DNA from: Marinarcus sediminis | Lineage (GTDB): Bacteria; Campylobacterota; Campylobacteria; Campylobacterales; Arcobacteraceae | Length of the DNA stretch: 64,000 bases | NCBI RefSeq assembly: GCF_048571275.1 | Contig: NZ_CP182357.1 | Location: 1,426,001 to 1,490,000 of the forward strand | Reading direction: 5' to 3' | Shown here: one piece after another, positions 25,360 to 34,767 of the stretch | Layout of the letters: each line of letters begins with the position of its first letter | Position numbering within the stretch: position 1 is the first letter of the stretch | The notes under the pieces: generated by a model | The model's database searches: none | What the model was told of the DNA's origin: nothing | What the model saw: the letters and a program-made list of their open reading frames with translations, nothing else | Program-made: the position numbers and the translations under genes

Positions 25360-25827
25360 ATGTCACTTTTTGATGGTTACGATATTGCAACATCTGGAAT
25401 GGGTGCACAACGAACAAGAATCAATGTTGTCAGTGCAAATATTGCCAATGCACAAACAACGCATACAGCTGAAGGTGGACCGTATAAAAAACAAAATGTT
25501 ATATTTGAAGAGATTTTATTAAACCAACAACAAAAAAACAATTCAAACTCAGATAAGGGATTAAACAATCAACAAAATATATCTCAAAAACCACTAAGTA
25601 GCGTGGGTATAAAAGAGATTGTAGATGCAAAAAATGAACCTGTTATGAAGTATGAACCTGAGCATCCCGATGCCAATGAGGATGGATATGTTGCTTACCC
25701 CAATATAAATCCCGTAATCGAGATGGTAGATTTAATAGAAGCAATGCGATCGTATGAAGCGAATGTATCTGCTTTTACGACACAAAAAACAATGGATACT
25801 CAAACCATAGATATTCTAAAGGGATAA
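25360..25827 (+). CDS. flgC: Flagellar proximal rod protein FlgC
   Basis: FlgC is a proximal rod subunit. The N-terminus (DIATSGMGAQRTRINVVSAN...IANAQTT) and C-terminus (PVIEMVDLIEAMRSYEANVSAFTTQKTM) are typical. A 30-residue Asn/Gln-rich insert (about 52-82) extends it to 155 residues, slightly above the usual 135-145. It is followed 3 bases later by fliK. Confidence 0.94.
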   Translation: MSLFDGYDIATSGMGAQRTRINVVSANIANAQTTHTAEGGPYKKQNVIFEEILLNQQQKNNSNSDKGLNNQQNISQKPLSSVGIKEIVDAKNEPVMKYEPEHPDANEDGYVAYPNINPVIEMVDLIEAMRSYEANVSAFTTQKTMDTQTIDILKG

Positions 25828-25830
25828 CCA

Positions 25831-28152
25831 ATGACTAAGGAAATGAGTTTTTTAACCACTCAAGCTCAAGAGTCAAAAAACACTACTGCAAAACAAAGCA
25901 CAACAACCAAAGAGGTCAAAAGCGAACCATCGTTGTTTGATTCCATGTTGAGTGGGTTAACAAAGCCAGAGCAAGAAGCTGAAGCTTCTGCAAGTGAAGT
26001 CATTACTCCGACAAAACAAGATACAACAAAGATAAAAACTTCTGATAAGAGTGATACTGCAAAAAAAGAGGTAACTTCAGAAAAAAAGAGTAAAGAGAAT
26101 CCGACGCTTTCACTTTTGGATAGAATGATAATAGATGCAAACAGTTCAATGGAAAACAAAGAAGAGATGAGCTCTTTAGAAGAAGATACTCCTACTACAA
26201 CAGGCACAACGCTTGAGCCTAAAACTTCGCAATCAGAGCCTTCTTTAACAGATGATTTGAGTACGAAAGAGCCTTCATTAAAAGAAGCAAATAGCAGTGA
26301 TGTTGAAAAAGATAAAGAGTTGCCGTTAAAAGTAAAAACAGATGTAACCAAAGATATATTGATTCAACCAAAAGTTTCTGAAATTGCCACTGAAGTGAAA
26401 CCAGAAGAGGTAAAAACCAACTCACCAGTTCAAGAGACAAAAGAGACAAAAACAGAAGAGAACAAAGAGACAAAAACGAATCAAAAAACTCAAGATGAAT
26501 CCGCCCAAGAGATACCTAAAGATAAAAAAACAGCTGTTTCAGTGGATAAATCACTTGAACAAGCAATAATGCAACCTAAGGATGAAATCAAAACCGTTGT
26601 AGAGAGTGCTTCAACCAATCAAGAGAGTAAAAACAGTGATCAAGTAAAAACAGCTCAAGTGAATGTTTCGGTTTCTAAAGGTGAGAAAGTCATTAATGAA
26701 ACAGTGAAACAAACGGCTGAAGTTCCTGTGAATACTCAAAGCAAAGAGAGTGCAGCCGTTCCCAATAAAAGTGATTCAAATATAAGCGTAAAAAATGAGA
26801 CTTTAGAGGTAAAAAATAATAATCAAGTGCTTAAAAATAGTCCTGATGAAATTCAACCAAAAGAGAGTGAAAATAAAAAAGAGAACAATTTATTAGACGC
26901 TATGGTGAAACAAGCCAACAAACAAATTGAAAATGACAAAACAGAAGATGCAAAAAATAAAACCATACCCGAAGATGTAAAAGTAAAAACAGAAACATCT
27001 GCTTCTGTGATGAAAGAGAGTGTGCCTGTTTTAGAAAAAGGCAAAACATCTACGGTTCCTGAAGTTACTTCAAGTAAGCCTGTTAATACAAAAGTGGCAG
27101 AAGAGTTAGCAAAAATCGGATCACAGAGTGATACAAAACCTCTGAATGTTTCAAAAGAAAGTTTAGAAAAGTTAAAACCTGAAACCACAAAAACAGTTGA
27201 AAACAAACAAGAGAGCAAATCACTTTTAGATAACTTAATAGCACAGAGTAAAGTTACCATAAAAGAAGATGAAGAGAGTGCAGAGGTTCAAAAATCCACA
27301 AATCCTCTTGCTCAAAGCACTAAAAGTTCAACGGATCCTGTATTAACCAATATCTATTTAACGTCACAACAAAAATCCATCAACGAATCTTCTATGCTTC
27401 AAAATTCTGTGGGGAAACAGATGGCTTTAGATGCAACTTCGGTGGATGATATTCAAAAAAGTGCCGATTTTTTAGATCTGGGATTAGATGAAGTTGAAAT
27501 TATTTCAAAAGAAGAAGAGTTTAAAAACAAGGTAAAAGCAGATTTTTTAAATAAATTATCTGTCAGTCGAGATATGATAAAACAAGATATTACAAAAGCT
27601 GTTGATGCCGTAGTGGCACAAAACAGTGCAGTTTCTTCGACCATGTCAAAAGCCACAGATGACACGGCAGTTGAATTAAACATATCTGCAGTTAATGTCT
27701 ATAATATTGAGAATAGAATAATTGGAGCAAGACAACAGATGAATTCTATGATGTCGGATGTGGCACGAAACATGTACTTAAATTATAAGCCTCCCGTGAC
27801 CGCATTTAGAATGAATTTGAATCCGACACATTTGGGTTCAATTGCCGTTTTAATTAAGAGTGAAAAAGAGAATGGATTGACCATCAGTTTAAATATGTCA
27901 AACTCTGCTACATTAGACTCTTTTGTCGATAATCAAAGTGTGTTAAGAGCTGCCTTGGTTAAAAACTTCTCTGATGAAACAAACTTCTCTTTGGATTTTA
28001 ATATGCAAGGTGGAGAAGGTCAAAGTTCAAATAATGACAGCAGTAACAACAGTGGAAGAGGGCAACAAAATCACCGATCAACAAGTGAAGTTCTTGAAAG
28101 ATTAACAAGTAAAGACGAACAAGCCTCTAAGCAATCATCTCATTATATGTAA
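25831..28152 (+). CDS. fliK: Flagellar hook-length control protein FliK
   Basis: FliK is the secreted ruler that measures the hook and switches export specificity through FlhB. Residues 1-550 are rich in Lys, Glu, Thr and Ser and look disordered, as expected for a ruler. Residues about 640-725 form the folded C-terminal domain with the family pattern FRMNLNPTHLGSIAVLI and VLRAALVKNF. At 773 residues it is long for FliK (usually 400-650). A motif of the type SLLDxMI recurs near residues 34, 93, 353 and 465. The stop overlaps the fliR start by one base (TAATG). Confidence 0.9.
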   Translation: MTKEMSFLTTQAQESKNTTAKQSTTTKEVKSEPSLFDSMLSGLTKPEQEAEASASEVITPTKQDTTKIKTSDKSDTAKKEVTSEKKSKENPTLSLLDRMIIDANSSMENKEEMSSLEEDTPTTTGTTLEPKTSQSEPSLTDDLSTKEPSLKEANSSDVEKDKELPLKVKTDVTKDILIQPKVSEIATEVKPEEVKTNSPVQETKETKTEENKETKTNQKTQDESAQEIPKDKKTAVSVDKSLEQAIMQPKDEIKTVVESASTNQESKNSDQVKTAQVNVSVSKGEKVINETVKQTAEVPVNTQSKESAAVPNKSDSNISVKNETLEVKNNNQVLKNSPDEIQPKESENKKENNLLDAMVKQANKQIENDKTEDAKNKTIPEDVKVKTETSASVMKESVPVLEKGKTSTVPEVTSSKPVNTKVAEELAKIGSQSDTKPLNVSKESLEKLKPETTKTVENKQESKSLLDNLIAQSKVTIKEDEESAEVQKSTNPLAQSTKSSTDPVLTNIYLTSQQKSINESSMLQNSVGKQMALDATSVDDIQKSADFLDLGLDEVEIISKEEEFKNKVKADFLNKLSVSRDMIKQDITKAVDAVVAQNSAVSSTMSKATDDTAVELNISAVNVYNIENRIIGARQQMNSMMSDVARNMYLNYKPPVTAFRMNLNPTHLGSIAVLIKSEKENGLTISLNMSNSATLDSFVDNQSVLRAALVKNFSDETNFSLDFNMQGGEGQSSNNDSSNNSGRGQQNHRSTSEVLERLTSKDEQASKQSSHYM

Positions 28153-28901
28153 TGGAGGCTTTGTTATCACTTCTTGATGAAGGTATACTCTTTACCTTTT
28201 TACTTTTACTGGCACGAATTGTTGCATTTATTGCCTTTATGCCAGTGTTCTCTCATACGGCTGTGTCTCCTACTATTAGGATTGCATTGGCTTTTTATTT
28301 AACCATATTTATCTATCCTTTTATTGATATTCAAAACAGTGTAACGCAAGAGATGTTTGTTGGAGCCTTAATCAGTGAAATTACATTGGGCTTGGTTGCG
28401 TCATTTTTATTTAATATCGTATTTTCTGCCGTTAAAATTATTGGAGATTTAATTGGGTATGCAACGGCACTATCTATGTCCAGCATGTTTGACCCAAGTA
28501 CGGGTTCAAATGAGGGAATTATCAGTCGCTTTTTGTATATTATTGCTATTTTGATTTTTTTTGAAACAGGATTGTACGAGGTGACAATATTGATGCTTGC
28601 GAAGAGTTTTAGTATGGTACATTTAGGGGCATTTGATGTTTTTTCTTATAATGGGATAGAACTGGCCATTCAAGAGATAAAAAGAATGTTTGCTTTTGCT
28701 TTTTCCTTTGCATTTCCTCTGTTTTTTATTGGATTTATCATGGATGTTTATTATGGATATGGAACAAAATCAATGCCTGCTTTTTCTCCATTTGTAATTA
28801 CTTTTCAATTGAAATTTCTTTTGATTTTTCTTTTTATGATGTTCGGGCTTGAAATATTTGCAGAAAATTTTACCAATTATTATATCAGTAAATTTAGTTG
28901 A
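28152..28901 (+). CDS. fliR: Flagellar export gate protein FliR
   Basis: FliR is an export-gate membrane protein. The 249-residue protein has a series of hydrophobic helices and the family segments FLLLLARIVAFIAFMPVFSH, then GDLIGYATALSMSSMFDPSTG in the middle and a hydrophobic C-terminus. fliP and fliQ, its partners in the gate, are not in the window. It overlaps fliK by one base and is followed by a gap with a promoter and palindrome ahead of flhB. Confidence 0.94.
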   Translation: MEALLSLLDEGILFTFLLLLARIVAFIAFMPVFSHTAVSPTIRIALAFYLTIFIYPFIDIQNSVTQEMFVGALISEITLGLVASFLFNIVFSAVKIIGDLIGYATALSMSSMFDPSTGSNEGIISRFLYIIAILIFFETGLYEVTILMLAKSFSMVHLGAFDVFSYNGIELAIQEIKRMFAFAFSFAFPLFFIGFIMDVYYGYGTKSMPAFSPFVITFQLKFLLIFLFMMFGLEIFAENFTNYYISKFS

Positions 28902-28919
28902 TTTTATACATATATTCAA

Positions 28920-28967
28920 TATAATGTAGTACTTTTACCAATAGGAGATAAAGTTTAATTAAACTTT
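28920..28967 (+). promoter_or_regulatory. Candidate flhB promoter with an 18-bp palindrome
   Basis: A -10 box TATAAT at 28920-28925 is followed by the perfect palindrome AAAGTTTAATTAAACTTT at 28950-28967. The palindrome ends 11 bases before the flhB ATG, between a possible transcription start and the AGGA ribosome site. It could be an operator or an RNA hairpin that controls translation. Confidence 0.55.
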
Positions 28968-28978
28968 AGGAACAATGT

Positions 28979-30025
28979 ATGGCTGATGATGATGACAAAA
29001 CAGAAGAACCCACCGAGAAGAAGATTCAAGATGCCAAAGAGAAAGGGAATGTTCCTAAATCAGCAGAAGTTGTTGGGGCTGCCACACTCTTATTTGGAAC
29101 CGTATATTTAATATTTTTTTCAAGTTTTACATACAATCAAATTAAAAAAATGATGCTTTTTGTTTACAGTTTTATAGGTCAAGATTTGGACAGTACGGTT
29201 TTTTACTCTATTACTTATACCCTTGTGACTACCGCAATCTATGCACTCTTGCCTGTTTTTGTATTGGTGGTTATTTTAACGTTTTCATTCAATTGGATGC
29301 AGTTTGGAATGATTATGACTCCAATGAAGTTTGATCTGCAAAAACTTGATCCAATAACTGGATTAAAAAATGTTTTTTCACTGAAAAAAGGGTTGGAAGC
29401 TCTGAAACTAACCTTTAAACTGTTAATTATATTTACGGTGATGGTGATACTTTTTTTAATTACAGGGGATTCAATTTTAGCGCTGATGGATAAAGAACTT
29501 CCTGCTTCTTTAGATTCTATGGTAACACTGATTATCTATTTTTTATCGGCCATACTCTTTATTATAATTATTTTTGCTATAATAGATTTTTATTTTACAC
29601 GATTTTATTATTTTAAATCATTGCGTATGAGTAAGCAAGATATAAAAGATGAATATAAAAATATGGATGGGGATCCTCAAATTAAAGCCAGAATTCGTCG
29701 AATTCAAATGGAAATGTCCATGAAGAGAATGATGAGTAATGTTCCTGATGCGGATGTAGTTATCACCAATCCAACACATTATGCCATTGCCATGAAGTAT
29801 GATTCAAAAGTAACTTCAGCACCTGTAGTTGTGGCTAAGGGGATTGATTTTATGGCCATTAAAATAAAAGATGTTGCACGAGAAAATAAAATCCCAATTA
29901 TTGAGAACCCTGCATTAGCAAGGGCTTTATATAATCAAATTGAAGTTGAACAGCAAATTCCTGAAGAGTTCTATAAGGCAATTGCAGAGATTTTCTCTTA
30001 CGTGTATGAATTAAAGAAAAAATAA
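28979..30025 (+). CDS. flhB: Flagellar export switch protein FlhB
   Basis: FlhB is the export-gate protein that changes substrate specificity after self-cleavage. It has four membrane helices in the first 220 residues and a cytoplasmic domain with the autocleavage site NPTH (264-267, in VVITNPTHYAIAMKY). The N-terminus DDKTEEPTEKKIQDAKEKGNVPKS is a family hallmark. Length 348 is standard. FliK, its partner in the switch, is coded two genes upstream. Confidence 0.97.
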   Translation: MADDDDKTEEPTEKKIQDAKEKGNVPKSAEVVGAATLLFGTVYLIFFSSFTYNQIKKMMLFVYSFIGQDLDSTVFYSITYTLVTTAIYALLPVFVLVVILTFSFNWMQFGMIMTPMKFDLQKLDPITGLKNVFSLKKGLEALKLTFKLLIIFTVMVILFLITGDSILALMDKELPASLDSMVTLIIYFLSAILFIIIIFAIIDFYFTRFYYFKSLRMSKQDIKDEYKNMDGDPQIKARIRRIQMEMSMKRMMSNVPDADVVITNPTHYAIAMKYDSKVTSAPVVVAKGIDFMAIKIKDVARENKIPIIENPALARALYNQIEVEQQIPEEFYKAIAEIFSYVYELKKK

Positions 30026-30034
30026 AGGAAAGAT

Positions 30035-32029
30035 TTGAAAATAGTATTAGCGCTTATTTTATTATCTCTTTTTTCATATGCCAAAAAAGATTTTTATTAC
30101 AGTTTTATTAATTCCAGTGGACAACAAATAGAAGAAGATAGAAAACAAGAGCTCTTAGAAGGGTATGCGACCTTAGAAAACATTAAAAAAACAGCTAAAC
30201 AAGCTACCATTGATGAAGCCAATAAAAGATTGATGACCTTTAAACAAAGAAATAAAGTTCCTCTTTTAGAATCCGATATTATTTTACTTGAATCTGAATT
30301 TGCACTGAAAAAAGGCTTAAAACGTTTTGCCATTGAGGGTGCTAAATATTTGGAAGATGCAATTAATCGTTCGGCCATTCATGAAGAAGATTTGGCAAAA
30401 GCCTACATGATTTTGATTGAGTTAAAATTGGCTGCAAATAAACCCAATGATGCAAAATATTTTATTGATATTTTGACCAACAATTTTGATACGCCCATTA
30501 TAAAAGCGTATGGGAAAATCTATTTGGCTAAACTGCATCTTTATAAGCAAGAGTTTAAAAAAGCCACTTTGGTTTTGTATGATTTGTTAACCAAAACAAC
30601 CGATATTAATATTGCTACTGTTGTTGCAGATGAACTTTTTGATGTCTATATTTTAGATGATAAAAGAGAAGAAGCCTACACTTTAGCAGGGCAAGTGTTA
30701 CATAAAAATATTGATTATTATGCCAATGACAGTTTTTTAGCCATTACTAAAGTCGATAAACTCATTAAAAACGATATGCCAAATTTTGCCGCTGAAATTT
30801 TAGAAGAGTTGCTAAAACGTACAAAAAATATTGATGCGATAGAAGACTTTAAATTTAAATTAGCTGAAACCTATATGTTAATGTATGACCCCAAAATGGT
30901 CAATATGATGAAAGCAAAAGAGCTTTACAAAGATATCCTCAATGATTATCCCGATGGGAAATATGCCAAAAGAGCAAAAATGATCATTGATGAAATTTTA
31001 ATGCGTGAAGGTAAAATTGAACCTGCTATTTTAAATGCAAAATATTTTGAATCGGCTTCTATGCAACAAAAAGTCATCATGCAAGAGATGCTCAATGCGA
31101 TTAAAGAAGAGAAGTACGAGTTTGTATTGCGTTCTGAAAAGGTGTATAAAAAAATTGCACCAGAGATTTATAAACGATTTGGATATAAAAGTTTGAATGA
31201 TGTTTTAGATGGAGTACGAATTTTATTGATTAAACAATATCTCATGAACGGGAAATGTAAAGATTTAAATGATGCTTTAAAACGATCAACAAAAGAGGCA
31301 TTGGTCAGATTAGTTGAAGATGAGTATACCAAATATAAATTTTTTGAATGTCTCTTGGAAGTTCCCAATGAAGAGGAGTTTGTTACAACAAAAGAGGCTC
31401 TATTTAATTCAAGGGATGCCAAAATTTATTTCTACTTAGAGAGAATTGCTTTTGCTTTAGGACACATTGATGAGGCGCTTAAATATGCTGCAAAAATTGA
31501 AATGCTTAATGATAAAAAGATTTTAGAAGAGGAGTTTTTATATCGATTTAAAATTTTAAATACACAACAAAATCCACTTTCAATGAAGCGTTTTTTTAAT
31601 TATGCAATAAAAAATCCCACGTTGATAGAAAACAATCAAAATAACCCTATGATTATAGATTTTTATTATCAATACTATTTTTATTTATTGCAAATAGGGA
31701 AAAATGAAGAGGCAAAAAATGTGTTGGATCAACTTTACAATAAACAAAAAGAGTTTAATGCTCATGTCTATTCTCCTTCTGTTGAATTGGAGTTGGCAAA
31801 GTATGAAAAAAGTCAATCCAATTATGCTAAGGCCTTGAGTTATTTAGAAGAGAGTTTAACCAATCCTCGAAACATTAAGAACAATGAATTAGCACAAGTC
31901 TATTATGAGATGATTAAACTGTATGAATTGACAAAAAACCAACCCAAATATGATGAGGTTCTTCAAAAGTGCAAAGCATTAGACCCATCAACAACCAGTT
32001 TGTATAAAAAAATGTGTGATGAACTTTAA
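30035..32029 (+). CDS. Periplasmic helical-repeat protein, possibly PflA-like
   Basis: A 664-residue protein with a signal peptide (MKIVLALILLSLFSYA) and helical TPR-like repeats along its length, for example EILEELLKRTKNIDAIEDFK (about 254-273) and SYLEESLTNPRNIKNNELAQ (about 605-624). It ends in a short tail with the pattern SLYKKMCDEL. Size, export signal, fold and location between flhB and fliI suit PflA, the campylobacterial periplasmic scaffold that holds the stator ring wide. I have no alignment, so this is inference. Its stop overlaps the fliI start by one base. Confidence 0.72.
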   Translation: MKIVLALILLSLFSYAKKDFYYSFINSSGQQIEEDRKQELLEGYATLENIKKTAKQATIDEANKRLMTFKQRNKVPLLESDIILLESEFALKKGLKRFAIEGAKYLEDAINRSAIHEEDLAKAYMILIELKLAANKPNDAKYFIDILTNNFDTPIIKAYGKIYLAKLHLYKQEFKKATLVLYDLLTKTTDINIATVVADELFDVYILDDKREEAYTLAGQVLHKNIDYYANDSFLAITKVDKLIKNDMPNFAAEILEELLKRTKNIDAIEDFKFKLAETYMLMYDPKMVNMMKAKELYKDILNDYPDGKYAKRAKMIIDEILMREGKIEPAILNAKYFESASMQQKVIMQEMLNAIKEEKYEFVLRSEKVYKKIAPEIYKRFGYKSLNDVLDGVRILLIKQYLMNGKCKDLNDALKRSTKEALVRLVEDEYTKYKFFECLLEVPNEEEFVTTKEALFNSRDAKIYFYLERIAFALGHIDEALKYAAKIEMLNDKKILEEEFLYRFKILNTQQNPLSMKRFFNYAIKNPTLIENNQNNPMIIDFYYQYYFYLLQIGKNEEAKNVLDQLYNKQKEFNAHVYSPSVELELAKYEKSQSNYAKALSYLEESLTNPRNIKNNELAQVYYEMIKLYELTKNQPKYDEVLQKCKALDPSTTSLYKKMCDEL

Positions 32030-33339
32030 TGATTGATATTGATGCATTTTTAAACAATATAACTGAAGATAATCTCATATTGCCATTTGGAAGAATTAAG
32101 TATATCAGTTCAACGACAATTACAGCAACAGGGCTTGAAGTGGCGGTTGGGGATTTGGTTAAAATTGAATCTCAACAGCATTTATATACGGTTTTAGGCA
32201 TGGTCGCGTCAATTAACAGTGATGATTTTACTGTCGTTCCTTTCTCATTTATTGATGGATTTAGAATTCATGATAAAGTTTTTTTACAAAAAGAGGGATT
32301 GTCGGTTAAGAGTGGATATGGACTACTTGGACGTGTTATTAATGCTTTGGGTGAACCCATTGACGACAAAGGCAAAATAGTCAATTTAGAAGAGAACTCA
32401 GCCATTAATAAACTCTCAATGCCAGCTTTAGAACGAGGAATTATAGATAAAAGATTTTCAACAGGGGTAAAATCAATTGATTCAATGCTCACTTCTGGTA
32501 AGGGGCAAAAAATTGGTATTTTTGCAGGAAGTGGTGTGGGAAAATCTACTCTTATGGGAATGATTGTTAAAGGGTGTGAAGCCCAAATAAAAGTGGTGGC
32601 ACTCATTGGAGAGAGGGGAAGAGAGATTCCCGAATTTATCCATTATAACTTGAATAATAATTTGGAAAATACCATCATTATTGCAGCTACGAGTGATGAA
32701 TCTGCATTAATGAGAAAATATGGAGCCTTTACTGCCATGGCCATTGCAGAATTTTTTCGAGATAAGGGACATGATGTTTTATTGATGATGGATTCTGTTA
32801 CACGATTTGCTATGGCTCAAAGAGAGATTGGGTTAAGTACGGGAGAACCTCCTGTAAGTCGTGGCTATCCCCCTTCAGTTTTTGCCCTTTTACCTCAATT
32901 AATGGAGAGAGCAGGAAACAACAAAAAAGGCTCTATTACGGCATTCTTTACGGTCTTGGTGGACGGAGATGATATGAATGATCCTATTGCAGATCAGAGT
33001 CGGTCAATTCTTGATGGACATATTGTATTGACACGTGAATTAACAGAACAAGGATTTTATCCTCCCATTGATTTATTAAAATCAGCTTCTAGGGTCATGG
33101 ACAAAGTTGTTGATAAAGAACACTATAATGGATTTTTAAAGTTAAAAAGAGTATTATCGTTAATAAAGGAAAATGAAGTCCTTGTTCGTGTTGGTGCATA
33201 CAAGTCTGGTATGGACAAAGAGTTGGACAATGCATTGGCCAAAAAAGAGAAACTCCGTGAGTTTTTGACGCAGGGAACACAAGAACATTTTAGTTATGAA
33301 GAGATTTTAAGCCTATTCAAGGAGGTGACAAATGATTAA
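32029..33339 (+). CDS. fliI: Flagellar export ATPase FliI
   Basis: FliI powers early steps of flagellar protein export. The 436 residues contain Walker A GSGVGKST (about 167-174), the Walker B region DVLLMMDSVTRFAMAQRE and the segment STGEPPVSRGYPPSVFALLP, which distinguishes type III ATPases from F1 beta. The first codon overlaps the stop of the TPR gene, and its last codons overlap flgL. Its regulator FliH is coded at 11209-11889. Confidence 0.96.
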   Translation: MIDIDAFLNNITEDNLILPFGRIKYISSTTITATGLEVAVGDLVKIESQQHLYTVLGMVASINSDDFTVVPFSFIDGFRIHDKVFLQKEGLSVKSGYGLLGRVINALGEPIDDKGKIVNLEENSAINKLSMPALERGIIDKRFSTGVKSIDSMLTSGKGQKIGIFAGSGVGKSTLMGMIVKGCEAQIKVVALIGERGREIPEFIHYNLNNNLENTIIIAATSDESALMRKYGAFTAMAIAEFFRDKGHDVLLMMDSVTRFAMAQREIGLSTGEPPVSRGYPPSVFALLPQLMERAGNNKKGSITAFFTVLVDGDDMNDPIADQSRSILDGHIVLTRELTEQGFYPPIDLLKSASRVMDKVVDKEHYNGFLKLKRVLSLIKENEVLVRVGAYKSGMDKELDNALAKKEKLREFLTQGTQEHFSYEEILSLFKEVTND

Positions 33340-34744
33340 TACAACTGATCAAATGATGTTCAGATTAAGCAATTTGAACAGAGAAAATGAACGCATCTCG
33401 TATCAAACAAGTACGAAAGAGATTCTGCAATACGGAAGTGATGATACTGCTGTTTTTACAAAAGATTTATACTTCGCCGATAAGATAAGAACGTATGAAG
33501 GTGTAGAGTCTCAAGTAAAAAAAGTCATGACAATGAATGATAGCATTGATTCCACGTTAGCGGATGTCAAATTATCACTTGAAAACATTAAAGTTAATAT
33601 GTTAAAAACATTAAATGCAGGTATGCAACAAAGTGATAAAACGGCCGTTGCAACAGAGTTTCGAGGAATCAGAGAAAATATGTTTACTTGGGCGAACTTA
33701 AGCATGAATAATGAGTATCTTTTTGCGGGTTCAAATTCAACTGAACAGCCGTTTGTGAAAGATGCGAATGGCAAGATAACGTATCAAGGGGATTCGGTTT
33801 TAAAACAAGTTCCTGTTGAGCCAAACAGTTATCGAGACAGAGGTGCTACAGGTTATGACGCTTTTATGTATACTGCAGATACTGCAATTGTGGGTCAAAG
33901 TTTAGATTTTCTTGCCAGCGAAAAGATTATTGATAATTCAGGTAATACATGGGACTTCCCAGAAACTTCTGGCGTGGGTGAAAAACTTGATTTTTTTGCC
34001 ACAGATACGATTACCGATAACAATGGTACAACGTGGACTTTGGATACATTAAACTCAACACTTACTGATGGAACCGTATCTATTCCTGTGATTAAACTCA
34101 ATGGTGGATATCAATTTAAAAATAATCTTGCAGATGGTTTTCAAGATGGTGCTTCAAACAACGTCACTTCATTTACATCAACTTCAGCAACAGCACCTGC
34201 TTTAGAAGTCAGACAATTTGATAAGTATGGCAATTTAACAGGTAATGTTTTGGCTGTTACGCAAATTGATAATGGTGATGGTATTGTCGATGGAGGAACG
34301 GATACAGGGCTATTGGAACCAAAATACAGAACTGCAACCATTTCAGATCCTGCTATGATTATGGAATCAAAACATAACATCTTCAACGATTTGGATGATA
34401 TTATTACAACACTGAACGGGTATGATTTATCTGATGGTGTGACTCCAATTACAGCAACACAACAAGATGATTTGATTCGTTCATATATGGACAGAATAAT
34501 TTCTGCCCAAGATGCGGTAAGTATTGCACACTCAAAAGTGGGGTCAAGAAATAAAATTATTGAAGATGCCAGTGTAACGTTGTCGGCAAAAATAACCAAT
34601 TTTAACACCTTGTCCATAGAGAACAATTCTGCTGATTTAACAAAATTGGCTTTGGAATCAAAATCTTTAGAGATGACGTATACAGCACTGTATTCAACCA
34701 TATCAAAAATGAATGGTCTTAGTTTGATCAATTTTTTAAAATAG
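33332..34744 (+). CDS. flgL: Hook-filament junction protein FlgL
   Basis: FlgL is the second junction protein between hook and filament. The flagellin-like N-terminus (DQMMFRLSNLNRENERISYQ) and C-terminus (LTKLALESKSLEMTYTALYS) are present; the 470-residue length reflects an inserted middle. Residues about 190-250 hold two similar blocks, LDFLASEKIIDNSGNTW and LDFFATDTITDNNGTTW, suggesting an internal duplication. A strong GGAGG lies inside the end of fliI. FlgK is not in the window. Confidence 0.87.
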   Translation: MINTTDQMMFRLSNLNRENERISYQTSTKEILQYGSDDTAVFTKDLYFADKIRTYEGVESQVKKVMTMNDSIDSTLADVKLSLENIKVNMLKTLNAGMQQSDKTAVATEFRGIRENMFTWANLSMNNEYLFAGSNSTEQPFVKDANGKITYQGDSVLKQVPVEPNSYRDRGATGYDAFMYTADTAIVGQSLDFLASEKIIDNSGNTWDFPETSGVGEKLDFFATDTITDNNGTTWTLDTLNSTLTDGTVSIPVIKLNGGYQFKNNLADGFQDGASNNVTSFTSTSATAPALEVRQFDKYGNLTGNVLAVTQIDNGDGIVDGGTDTGLLEPKYRTATISDPAMIMESKHNIFNDLDDIITTLNGYDLSDGVTPITATQQDDLIRSYMDRIISAQDAVSIAHSKVGSRNKIIEDASVTLSAKITNFNTLSIENNSADLTKLALESKSLEMTYTALYSTISKMNGLSLINFLK

Positions 34745-34767
34745 TTAGAAAAGTTTTTAGTATATAA

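Noticed and set aside
25866..26351. 161-codon minus-strand frame inside fliK
   Set aside because: It lies fully within fliK, is Ser/Val-rich as expected from the reverse of Lys/Glu/Thr codons, and has no ribosome site.
34141..34731. 196-codon minus-strand frame inside flgL
   Set aside because: It is antisense to an intact flgL with conserved ends and shows no domain or ribosome site.
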